Source of the DNA: Pseudomonadales bacterium
GTDB lineage: Bacteria; Pseudomonadota; Gammaproteobacteria; Pseudomonadales; Pseudohongiellaceae
Direction: 5' to 3'
Length of the DNA: 50,646 bases
Assembly: GCA_022819645.1 (NCBI GenBank)
Contig: JAJEGU010000057.1
Coordinates: 1-50,646 of the forward strand
Shown here: piece after piece, positions 1 through 7,536 of the stretch
Position numbering within the stretch: the first letter of the stretch is position 1
Layout: every line of letters starts with the position of its first letter
The notes under the pieces: model-generated
Database searches by the model: none
What the model was told of the DNA's origin: nothing
Seen by the model: only the letters and a program-made list of their open reading frames with translations
Translations under genes and position numbers: made by a program

Positions 1-138
1 GGCTGCAAATCCGCTCTCATCCGCGCCCCTGGCCGCTCGATTTCGTTGAATATCCACCAATATTCGCCTCAATCGACCGGCCAGGGGCGCGGCGATAGCG
101 AATTTTCGCTTTCGCGAATTCCTACGGCGCAGGCTCCT
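1..138 (-). repeat. 163-bp palindromic element, copy a (cut by window edge)
   Basis: Reverse-orientation copy of the element seen complete at 14776-14938 and 27115-27277. It ends with the terminal arm GAATTCCTACGGCGCAGGCT and still has the inner inverted repeat around CCTGGCCG/CGGCCAGG. The other terminal arm lies off the left edge of the window. Confidence 0.9.
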
Positions 139-555
139 AGGATTGAAGGTCGTGAGGAATCTGGAAAAAGAACTTATGAAACAGAGGGTTAAGAGGCTGG
201 GGAAGAGAGCCTCTACTCGCGATAACTGGAATTATCGCGAGTAGTGAGATTACCTTGTCTGTCCATGCCAGTCAAACAAAATGTGCGAATTGCCCGGTGG
301 CGATCCAACTGATTGAAAATCAGCGCTTTTTCGCCACGGGCGAAAAACTGCCTACAGGATTTTTCTCGCAAAATTGCCCAGCGCGCCGCCACGCAACGGC
401 GCGCAAATCAACTCGCGATAATTGTTTGACGCGGGTGCAGGGGCGTTCCCCGGACGATTTCGGGAAAACATCCGGCCGCAGATCTCTTCAATTTCAGGGT
501 TGAGTATTTCGAGTCTTGTAGCGGCGCTCCCCGGGGTGGATTCGTCCTGCCGTAC
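139..555. other. Intergenic stretch downstream of the recombinase
   Basis: No convincing gene. A short open frame at 255-503 has no good ribosome binding site and a low-complexity product, so I do not call it. The stretch holds the lox-like site at 213-244 and a possible half-site at 409-420 (11 of 12 bases match one arm). The 3' end of the recombinase gene faces this region. Confidence 0.6.
213..244 (+). other. lox-like recombination site A
   Basis: A 32-bp site of two perfectly inverted 12-bp arms (CTACTCGCGATA and TATCGCGAGTAG) around an asymmetric 8-bp spacer ACTGGAAT. This has the architecture of loxP, which has 13-bp arms and an 8-bp spacer. A second copy, 28 of 32 bases identical, lies in opposite orientation at 1585-1616, and the Cre-like gene sits between them. 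That this is the recombinase's target is inferred from location and architecture. Confidence 0.75.
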
Positions 556-1545
556 TCAGCCGCTTGTGTGTTGATTGGCGCCCAGCCTCGCGAATCGCGC
601 CTTACCGCCGCGCCGGGCCAGCAGGCGCTCGCCGTAGCGCAGCACCATGGCCGCGGTTTTCCAGCGTCCCGCCTGCATCACCGCAGCGAGTCCCATGTCC
701 GAGGCGATCATGTTCTGCGCCGCGCCAACCCGTGCGCTGTGTCCCGAGAGCCCGTCCACGACCGCATTGCCGAACCCGGCCTTGCGCGCCATCTCCTTGA
801 AGATGCGCGACACCTGGCTGACGTCCAGGCTATGGCCCAGCAAGCCGTTGGGACGGATGGAACGGAAAATCTTTCCGTCACGGATACGAGACCGTCCAAG
901 CCATTCCCGCAATAGTTTCACTGCATGTGGAGTGAGATAGACTTCCGTGCCTTCGCCAGTCTGGTCGGTCTTGCTCCGGCGCACCAGCAGCGTTGCACTG
1001 CCGTCCGCCGCTTCCGAAAGATCCGCTACTTCCAGCGCCACGAGTTCGGAGCAACGCAGCATTGCATCATAGGCCACCGTCAGCAGGGCTCGGTCGCGCA
1101 GGTCGGTCGGGCGGTCGCCCGCGGCCGCGATCATACGCTCGCGCATCTCCCAGGTCAGTCCCAGCGCCTGCCGCTGGCGGCAGTCCTTGCGATGCCGCAT
1201 GTGTTGCAGGGCAAGCTTCACAAGCTCCGCATCGTTCGGATTCGCGTATCCGGCGGCCCTGTGCAGGGCGCCGATGCTCGCCACATAGCGCCGCACCGTC
1301 GCAGGCGCCTTGTCGCGCGCGGCGGATTCGACGAACCGGACCACAGTCTCCGCCTGAGTGGGTAACACACGCAATCCTTGTCCGGCGCACCACTTCCCGA
1401 AAATCCTCAGGTCCGAACGTAGCGCGCGCCTAGTGTTCTTGCTCCACGCGCTTCGCGCATAGCGCAACGCCTGAATGTCCCCGTTCGCTACACCGAGTCC
1501 TGCCAATAGCCGATCCATGTCGTCTTTCCTTCTGACAACGGTCAT
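556..1545 (-). CDS. Cre-type tyrosine recombinase
   Basis: 329-residue site-specific recombinase of the Cre group. The catalytic set is R164, E167, K192, H269, R272, W295 and nucleophile Y304. The spacings between these residues equal those of phage P1 Cre (R173, E176, K201, H289, R292, W315, Y324). The block SGHSARVGAA is nearly the same as in Cre, and W at 295 rather than His is also Cre-like. Residues 20-125 form the core-binding domain. The start is supported by AAGGAG 8 bases upstream of the ATG. The gene is flanked by two inverted lox-like sites, one of them 40 bp upstream of its start, so expression may be autoregulated or changed by inversion. No phage or plasmid genes are nearby. Confidence 0.93.
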   Translation of the reverse strand: MTVVRRKDDMDRLLAGLGVANGDIQALRYARSAWSKNTRRALRSDLRIFGKWCAGQGLRVLPTQAETVVRFVESAARDKAPATVRRYVASIGALHRAAGYANPNDAELVKLALQHMRHRKDCRQRQALGLTWEMRERMIAAAGDRPTDLRDRALLTVAYDAMLRCSELVALEVADLSEAADGSATLLVRRSKTDQTGEGTEVYLTPHAVKLLREWLGRSRIRDGKIFRSIRPNGLLGHSLDVSQVSRIFKEMARKAGFGNAVVDGLSGHSARVGAAQNMIASDMGLAAVMQAGRWKTAAMVLRYGERLLARRGGKARFARLGANQHTSG

Positions 1546-1584
1546 ATCTTCTTCTCCTTATCTTGGTGGGATGAGGCAGCCATT

Positions 1585-1616
1585 CTACTCCTGATAGTTC
1601 CAGTTATCGGGAGTAG
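1585..1616 (-). other. lox-like recombination site B
   Basis: Read on the minus strand: arm CTACTCCCGATA, spacer ACTGGAAC, arm TATCAGGAGTAG. It matches site A (213-244) at 28 of 32 positions, and 7 of 8 spacer bases are shared. Because the spacers face opposite ways, recombination between the two sites would invert about 1.37 kb carrying the recombinase gene. The site lies in the recombinase 5' region, where bound protein could also repress transcription. Confidence 0.75.
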
Positions 1617-1721
1617 GCAAAAGGGAGCACGCGACCGGTGCTGACACATGAAAAATGCCCGACTGTCGGGAGTTCCTAAGGCACAGACTTTTTCAGAAAC
1701 CTTTGCAGGGAGAAAATCACG

Positions 1722-2300
1722 ATGAGAGCATCAAAAGCGTTGCAGCTGTTCCCTTTGGCATTACTGGCTGTAGCATTACTGACGATTGCAATGCTGTCCT
1801 ATAGCCAAGACAGGTATTCATTCGCCTCGTATTGGTATATGTCCGGGTAGGCATATTACAACTGTACTTCATCCAGTGTTACATGGGGAAACAACCAAGC
1901 GGCTTCAATTAGAAGAGATAGAGCAGCAGAATTACTCGTAGCATGGAACAATATGGAAACTATCGACAACTTCGATAATCCACCAATTCCACCAACGCCC
2001 AGCAGAGGCAGGCTTAGCCAAGTCGTCGGATGGATTGCCTATGCTGTAGAGTTAACCATCTACAACATTGGCCAATTCAGGAATTACAATAGTGACCAGA
2101 TTATCTCTGGTATACATGACCACTACGATGGCGAATTGGAAGACTTGGACGACATCATGTCCGAACGGACCGCAGATTGTGCGAGAGCGCAAATACGGAA
2201 AAACAATTACCCTACTCCAACAAGTCCCACAACTATCTGGTATGTAGGCTATACCGGCTTCAACAATTGGCTTGGCTTCCCAGCCAGGAGGCCGGACTAG
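1722..2300 (+). pseudogene. Exported small protein gene interrupted by an in-frame amber codon
   Basis: Starts at ATG 1722 with AGGGAG 9 bases upstream. It encodes a signal-peptide-like N-terminus (charged start, then a hydrophobic run of about 18 residues). Codon 43 is TAG (1848-1850), and the same frame then runs open for another 149 codons. The downstream part carries N121-Y-N, G130-I-H, and a D-x-IMS-x-RT-x2-CA-x2-Q segment. These are shared with the fragment at 50234-50506, so they define a family I do not recognise. Base composition is more AT-rich than the neighbours, which suggests transfer. Either the gene is inactivated, or the amber codon is read through. Confidence 0.6.
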
Positions 2301-2377
2301 AATTTACGCTGACAGACCTTTGTAAGATTGGTAATCCACTACGTCATAGGCTAATCTAAGAGCCACGAGGTAACAGC

Positions 2378-3568
2378 ATGAAACTTGACAAGACAACCTT
2401 ATCACTAGCGGCCCTTGCCGCAACGATTGCACTTGTCGCGGTCTATTTCCCGCGACAGTCTTCCGAACCAACGCAGCTTGCCGAACGGACAAGCGAGCCA
2501 CGACCCGCGACAAGCGCGGCGACGCGGTTCGACTTTGGCACTTCCGAGAGCGCGTTAACCGAGCAGGAACAAGCCTTGCTTGCTGGACTTCAACGAGACC
2601 TTAGCCCGGACGAACTGGAAAGGGTTTTCAATCCGCTCACATTCGACGAACGGCAACAAGCCTCATACGGCGACGGCACCTTTGATAACTTGGCCCGCGC
2701 CAACAGAAATTTCGACCGGAATTGGACCGAGTTTGTGGACAGCTTGGGCCTAAGTCCAGAGGATACCCAACGCGTACGGGATATTTGGACTGAATTGACG
2801 GCCAGAAAAACCGAACTAGGCGCTATGGGCACAGACGGTTCACACGAAGGAAACAACATCGGCGCTGCAATAGCGGAAGTGGACAACCAGCTTTTGTCCA
2901 GGCTTTCCGAAATCCTGTCGCCGGAACAAATGGCAGCATTCCTAGACCACGAGGAACAACTCGTACTGGATACGCTTGCCTTTGCCGAAGCGTACCAAGA
3001 GGAACTTCTCGACACAGGATATTCCGGCCTGATCAGTGCAGCAGGCGAGAATGACTTGCCATCCGTGCAAGCCTACCTTGCATCCGGGGCAGACCCCAAC
3101 CGACTTACCACGGATGGACGAAGCGCAGTATATGAAGCCGCAACCAGCAGCGACCCGGAAATATTGCGTGTGCTGATAGAAGCAGGTGCCGACGTCAATC
3201 AAACAGCGCTCAATGGCTGGAGCCCGCTAATGGAAGCGGTGACTGTCGGCAGTACAGATGCAGCAAGAATGCTCGCTGATGCCGGGGCCAATCCGAATCA
3301 TCGACTCGACCCAAGCAATCCTTTGAGTGTGCCGTTAATGTTTGCCGCACAAAACGGACATGCGGAGATAGTCCGCATATTGCTGAACGCGGGCGCAGAT
3401 GTTACCGGCACTGTCGGGGAACTCGCGCTTCAAAATGCGATCAGATTTGGCGACAATGAAATGGAGCAAATGCTGATCGAGGCGGGCGCGAACGCAAACG
3501 CGCGGCGGGTAGCAGACAGTCGAATCCTCATCAACCTGGGCCGTCGTCTAGGACTCGTGAACGACTGA
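2378..3568 (+). CDS. Membrane-anchored or exported ankyrin-repeat protein
   Basis: 396 residues. Residues 6-24 are one hydrophobic segment with no clear cleavage site, so the protein is probably anchored in the inner membrane facing the periplasm. Residues 55-195 are charged and helical, with LSPEDTQRV and LSPEQMAAF segments resembling Spy/CpxP-type LTxxQ repeats (inference). Residues 216-385 form about five ankyrin repeats, with recognisable AxxxGxxExVxxLLxAGADxN patterns. GAGGT lies well placed before the ATG. The gene is 77 bp downstream of the amber-interrupted gene in the same orientation and shares its lower GC content. Its binding partner is unknown. Confidence 0.8.
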   Translation: MKLDKTTLSLAALAATIALVAVYFPRQSSEPTQLAERTSEPRPATSAATRFDFGTSESALTEQEQALLAGLQRDLSPDELERVFNPLTFDERQQASYGDGTFDNLARANRNFDRNWTEFVDSLGLSPEDTQRVRDIWTELTARKTELGAMGTDGSHEGNNIGAAIAEVDNQLLSRLSEILSPEQMAAFLDHEEQLVLDTLAFAEAYQEELLDTGYSGLISAAGENDLPSVQAYLASGADPNRLTTDGRSAVYEAATSSDPEILRVLIEAGADVNQTALNGWSPLMEAVTVGSTDAARMLADAGANPNHRLDPSNPLSVPLMFAAQNGHAEIVRILLNAGADVTGTVGELALQNAIRFGDNEMEQMLIEAGANANARRVADSRILINLGRRLGLVND

Positions 3569-3696
3569 CAATCCGAAAACGCGGAAACAAAAGGGAGGCG
3601 CCATGGGACACCCATCCTCCAGGCATTGGCCGACACTCGCCCGATCGTTCGAGCACGTCGCCTCCGCCGCGACTGCGTCGATGGAAGCTGATCGTC

Positions 3697-4029
3697 ATGG
3701 CCTGGCTCGTAATCTGCGGTGATGCTGCCGATTCCGCTGCCCTGCGACGGGACCATCTGCAGGCGCATCTCACGTACATCGAAAAAGTGATGGACCGAAT
3801 CTCGGTTGCGGGGCCCCTGTTCACGGACAACGCCGATGCCATGAACGGAAGCTGTTTTATCTATCGGACGGATGATCTGGACGAGGCTCGCTCGCTGTTG
3901 CATAACGACCCATATTATCGGGCGGGCGTCTATGGCCGGATTGAAATTCGCGCTTTCAGGCCAGTCGCCGGCGTCTGGGTCGATGGGGCGAGCTGGAAGC
4001 GGGATTCGTCCGCGACCGATCGCGGCTAG
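3697..4029 (+). CDS. YciI-family (YCII-related) protein
   Basis: 110 residues with the dimeric alpha/beta-barrel pattern of YCII-related proteins: RRDHLQAHLTYIEK early, a GPLF turn after strand 2, DDLDEARSLLHNDPYYRAGVY, then a final strand at IEIRAFRPV. The function of this family is generally unknown; some members have enzymatic roles in ring degradation. The ribosome site before ATG 3697 is weak. It is convergent with the VOC gene that ends at 4048. Confidence 0.75.
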   Translation: MAWLVICGDAADSAALRRDHLQAHLTYIEKVMDRISVAGPLFTDNADAMNGSCFIYRTDDLDEARSLLHNDPYYRAGVYGRIEIRAFRPVAGVWVDGASWKRDSSATDRG

Positions 4030-4047
4030 GGCGCCAGGGCCGCGAAA

Positions 4048-5199
4048 TCAGTTGTTCACATCCAGCAACTGAAACTCGGTGACTGCTTGCCAATCGGACG
4101 ATTCCCGCTGAATCAGTTGCCAATATGCGCCGTCGGGGCCGTGCACGAGAAAACTCGGCTCTTCGAATTCATTAGCGGTGATTGGCCCCGGCTCAAGCCC
4201 GGCTTCCGTCGCCAGGCGATGCACGAATTCGAGCCGTGGCGTCCAGAGTGAATGCAAGGTAATGCCGATTTCGCCGGGGCGCTGACGTTCGGAACGGTCA
4301 TCGGCTTCATGAAGTCCTTCAAGTGAGAAGAACTTCAACTTGCCGCTGACATTGTTCGGCGAAACAAATCCCCGATACCAGTGGGAACGTCCCGGTTCCA
4401 TCATGAAAATGGCTTGCGGCCCGGCTTGCCAGGCCCCGTCGATAACCGGATCGTTTTCCGAAATGAAGCCGAATACCGACTCGTAATAGTCGGTGACTTC
4501 TCCGAGGTCCCCCGCCACGACAAAATCATGATGCGTGAATTCGCTTGTGCCTAGCGGAGAGTGATCCCCAATCACTCCGTATCCCGGAATGACATAGCCG
4601 TAGCGTTGAAAGAAAACGTGGCTGAACCATTGTCCGTAAACCGCCATTTCCCGTACTCCGACGCGGCGGTTGACGATACTCGGAGCGCCTTCCGTAGCGT
4701 TGTAGAGATCGTCGTAAACCGGCCCTGCCAGCAGCCAGGCCTGGCCCGCGCCATCGCGCAGATCGGTGAAAATGTCCACCAGACGGAAAATGTCGCGTGT
4801 ACGCATGACCGCCATTCGGACCCCTACGGTTTCCGGCGGCGCAAGCCCCACACCCGGGCCGGAGGGCTCGTCCCATTCAAGCAGCCGTAACAGACCGTGG
4901 GCATCGACCTCGCCATTCTGCAGGCGCCATGATGTGACGGCCGATTCAACGCCGTAAAGCGCCTTTGCCTGCGTGGCCGTCAACTCCGCCCTGGCAACCG
5001 TGGTGAAACCGAATTCCGCGAAATAGGTCAATGCCGGTTCAGCATCGGAAACGCCGACCATTACTTCGTAGACGCCGCTGATGCCGGTATCCGGCCGCTC
5101 GGCGGCCGCCGCCGGCAAGCCGGCCAAAAAGCAGGATACGAGGAGCCAATGCACGGTAATCGCCGCTCCTGCCACCTGTTCAAAAACCTTTGATGACAT
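4048..5199 (-). CDS. Exported VOC (glyoxalase-like) protein
   Basis: 383 residues when started at the ATG at 5199, which has AAAGGA 3 bases upstream. An ATG 13 codons further up lacks a comparable site. The N-terminus is a signal peptide ending near AAAAERPD. Two vicinal-oxygen-chelate modules follow, at roughly 50-180 and 195-370; the second includes HHDFVVAG, YYESVFGF and LVHGPDGAYW, typical of glyoxalase/dioxygenase folds. H and E residues that could bind metal are present, but no specific substrate can be named. The protein is probably periplasmic. Confidence 0.75.
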   Translation of the reverse strand: MSSKVFEQVAGAAITVHWLLVSCFLAGLPAAAAERPDTGISGVYEVMVGVSDAEPALTYFAEFGFTTVARAELTATQAKALYGVESAVTSWRLQNGEVDAHGLLRLLEWDEPSGPGVGLAPPETVGVRMAVMRTRDIFRLVDIFTDLRDGAGQAWLLAGPVYDDLYNATEGAPSIVNRRVGVREMAVYGQWFSHVFFQRYGYVIPGYGVIGDHSPLGTSEFTHHDFVVAGDLGEVTDYYESVFGFISENDPVIDGAWQAGPQAIFMMEPGRSHWYRGFVSPNNVSGKLKFFSLEGLHEADDRSERQRPGEIGITLHSLWTPRLEFVHRLATEAGLEPGPITANEFEEPSFLVHGPDGAYWQLIQRESSDWQAVTEFQLLDVNN

Positions 5200-5281
5200 G
5201 GTTCCTTTCTCCAATCGACATGATTCGTCGTATTTCACTAACCCGAATATTGCATGAGCAGGTGGGCGGGGCGCCCTGTAT

Positions 5282-5316
5282 TTCGATATAATTCAGTTAC
5301 TTAAGCCGATATCGAA
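5282..5316. promoter_or_regulatory. Inverted repeat upstream of the transposase remnant
   Basis: TTCGATAT (5282-5289) and ATATCGAA (5309-5316) form perfect 8-bp arms just upstream of ATG 5328. This may be a leftover of the insertion sequence end or promoter; I cannot tell which. Confidence 0.35.
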
Positions 5317-5327
5317 GGACTGCGCCC

Positions 5328-5939
5328 ATGACGGATTGTAATCTGGAACCCATTCGTTTTCCAAGCTGCAAGGGCCGCCTCGTGGAGGCCTCTTTTTCCG
5401 GCGGCGCGATCACCTCCGACGGCGGCGCGGTGCTGTTGCGTCAGGCCGACCGGATGCTGGGATTGACCGACCGGGCGCGCGGAATCGTCCGCGACCAGAC
5501 CGTGGCGCTGTCGGGCTACTACAGCGGCAGACGCTATCCCCGCCATTTGCGGCGAATCCGATTCAAGGATCCGCAAACGCAAAAGACGCTGGCGTTCCCG
5601 ACCAAGCGGTTCGATCCGCCGCCCCTGGCCATCTGCGAGTTGTACGAGGCGCGGTGGCAAGTCGAGTTGTTCTTCAAATGGATCAAGCGGCATCTGCGAA
5701 TCAAGAAGTTCTACGGCACATCCGTCAACGCCGTGAAGACGCAGGTTTGGGTTGCCGTGACCGTGTATGTGCTCGTGGCCATCGTCAAGAAGCGCCTGGA
5801 ACTGGAAGCTTCGCTCCACACTTTGCTACAGATATTTTCGGTGACTTCGTTCGAGAAAACCCCATTCAACAGGGACTTTCCGGATGCCGGCCACATTACC
5901 GCGAATGAGATGGGTGCCAAGCAATTGAAATTGTTCTAG
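5328..5939 (+). pseudogene. Chimeric transposase remnant: IS1380-type N-terminus fused to IS4-type C-terminus
   Basis: 203 residues. Residues 1-49 (LEPIRFPSCKGR, SGGAITSDGGAVLLRQ) are the start of an IS1380-family transposase. Residues from about 50 (GIVRDQTVALSGYYSG onward) are the C-terminal third of an IS4-family transposase, including its Y-(2)-R-(3)-E-(6)-K signature at Y106, R109, E113 and K120. The first two catalytic Asp residues are absent, so the product cannot be an active transposase. The two parts join in frame without a stop. The fusion probably arose by deletion between two adjacent insertion sequences. Confidence 0.85.
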
Positions 5940-6045
5940 AATTTAACCGGACAGTAGTGATTCGGGCTAGTGTTAACAGACCCTGATCACCACATTTCAG
6001 AGCGGTTTATAATGCGCGCTTCCCAATCGAAGCGGCAGAAGCACT
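5940..6045. promoter_or_regulatory. IS remnant end and sapC upstream region with a TATAAT box
   Basis: After the transposase stop, TTTAACCGGACAGTAGTG looks like an IS4-family terminus. A perfect -10 hexamer TATAAT lies at 6008-6013, 33 bases before the sapC-like start. The matching -35 (TGATCA at 5984-5989, 18-base spacing) is weak. Confidence 0.45.
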
Positions 6046-6837
6046 GTGGGCCAACTGATTCCGATTTCTCTTCAATCCCATCGCGAACTGCGCTGGCGAA
6101 GGCCGGCGAATTTCCGCTTCGCCGCCGGCGACCATCTCATGCCTCTGGGCTTTCAGGAAGCGCGCAAGGCGGCCATGGGCATGCCGGTGGGATTCATCAA
6201 GCTGGAAGAAAAGTTCCTGCTTGTTGCGATTCTCGGCCTGCGCAATGGCGAGAGCCTGGTGGTACAGGAGTCGGGTAAATGGCTTGCGGCGCATCTGCCC
6301 GACGCCTATCAGGGCTTTCCATTCAAAATGACCCGGCTCGACGCCGAGCGCTACAAGGTTTGCACCGACGAGGATTCCGAATTCGTCGCCAAGGCCGCGG
6401 ACATTCCCCCGGGCGCCAAGGGCTGGCGGGTATTTTTTGACGAAGAAGACAAGCTTGCCGGCGCCGTGGGGGAACTCGTCAACAAGATGCGGCAGCACGC
6501 CTCGGACCTCGCGCTTGCCGAGCGCGCCACCGAGAAACTCACCGAGCTGGAATTGATCCGGGAGTGGGAGATTGTCGCTGGCGACAAGGAAAAGCCGTTG
6601 CAGGTCAAGGGGTTGCATACTATTGACCAGGAACGCCTTGCGGGTCTCGACGGTGATGCGATGGTCGCCCTGCGCGACTGCGGCGCGCTGTATCTCGCCT
6701 ATGCCCAAATCCTTTCGGGCCATCATATGCCCTCTCTGCTGCGCCTGGCCCAGTTGCGCTGGAAGGAACCCGAAACCGAAGAGCTGAATTTCGATCAGAT
6801 TTCCGACAGCGGCAGCATCAGCTTCGACAACCTCTGA
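6046..6837 (+). CDS. SapC family protein
   Basis: 263 residues, GTG start. Matches the SapC family (named after a Campylobacter S-layer-associated protein): residues around FAAGDHLMPLGFQEARKAAMGMP, where the family's conserved HxxPLxxxE-like region sits; the central block GESLVVQESGKWL; and the late block ERLAGLDGDAMVALRDCGALYLAYAQ. In proteobacteria such proteins often accompany oxygenase or TonB-receptor loci, but their function is unknown. No signal peptide is visible. It stands alone between an IS remnant and the molybdenum hydroxylase operon. Confidence 0.85.
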   Translation: MGQLIPISLQSHRELRWRRPANFRFAAGDHLMPLGFQEARKAAMGMPVGFIKLEEKFLLVAILGLRNGESLVVQESGKWLAAHLPDAYQGFPFKMTRLDAERYKVCTDEDSEFVAKAADIPPGAKGWRVFFDEEDKLAGAVGELVNKMRQHASDLALAERATEKLTELELIREWEIVAGDKEKPLQVKGLHTIDQERLAGLDGDAMVALRDCGALYLAYAQILSGHHMPSLLRLAQLRWKEPETEELNFDQISDSGSISFDNL

Positions 6838-6946
6838 TTACGCTGATGTCCGCGTGACACATGCCAGCAGTGTTGCCAATTGTGGAACTGTGCTTTACTC
6901 TTCGTCTGGACTGAATCACTCCCACCATAACGGAGGTGACTAACCT

Positions 6947-7531
6947 GTGAACCCTCAACTCACCCGACGACGCTTTATCAAGGGCGTAATCGCCTCGGGC
7001 GCCGTGGCAGGCACGACTTCGCTGTGGTACGCAGCGAACGGCCAGTCGCGACCCGCCGGGGCGGTGGAGCGCATGATTCGGCTCAACGTCAACGGGCAGG
7101 ACCGCACCGTCGATGTTGCGCCCCAGGAGACCCTGGCTTCCACCCTGCGCTACAAACTGGGCCTTACCGGCACCAAGCTTGGCTGCAACCGCGGCGAATG
7201 CGGCGCCTGCACCGTGCTCGTGGACGATGTTCCCACCTATGCCTGCTCCGTCCTCACCCATTCCATGAAGGACGGCCGCATCGAGACCGTGGAAGGCCTG
7301 GAAGCCCCCGACGGCACCCTGCACCCGGTGCAGCAGGGCTTTGTGGAAGCCCTGTCCCCGCAATGCGGATACTGCACCCCCGGCCAGGTAATGGCGGCGG
7401 TGGGGCTGTTGCGCGCCAATCCGAATCCCACCCGGGAGCAGGCCAGAGAGGGTCTGGCCGGCAATATCTGCCGCTGCGGCTCCTATGACTCATATCTTGA
7501 CGGCGTCATGCGCGCCGCGGAAATAGGGTGA
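6947..7531 (+). CDS. Molybdenum hydroxylase, 2Fe-2S subunit with Tat signal
   Basis: 194 residues, GTG start with GGAGGTGA upstream. The twin-arginine signal TRRRFIKGVIASG (6-18) points to export of the folded complex to the periplasm. The plant-type 2Fe-2S cluster uses C80, C85, C88 and C100. The second cluster uses C140, C143, C175 and C177 (QCGYCTPGQ and CRCGSY). This is the electron-transfer subunit of the xanthine dehydrogenase/aldehyde oxidase family, most like PaoA-type subunits. It is first in the operon, and the next gene begins within a few bases. Confidence 0.93.
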   Translation: MNPQLTRRRFIKGVIASGAVAGTTSLWYAANGQSRPAGAVERMIRLNVNGQDRTVDVAPQETLASTLRYKLGLTGTKLGCNRGECGACTVLVDDVPTYACSVLTHSMKDGRIETVEGLEAPDGTLHPVQQGFVEALSPQCGYCTPGQVMAAVGLLRANPNPTREQAREGLAGNICRCGSYDSYLDGVMRAAEIG

Positions 7532-7536
7532 CCACC

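Noticed and set aside
255..503. 82-codon open frame downstream of the recombinase
   Set aside because: No ribosome binding site, Arg/Ser-rich product without recognisable features, and overlaps a possible half-site; treated as non-coding.
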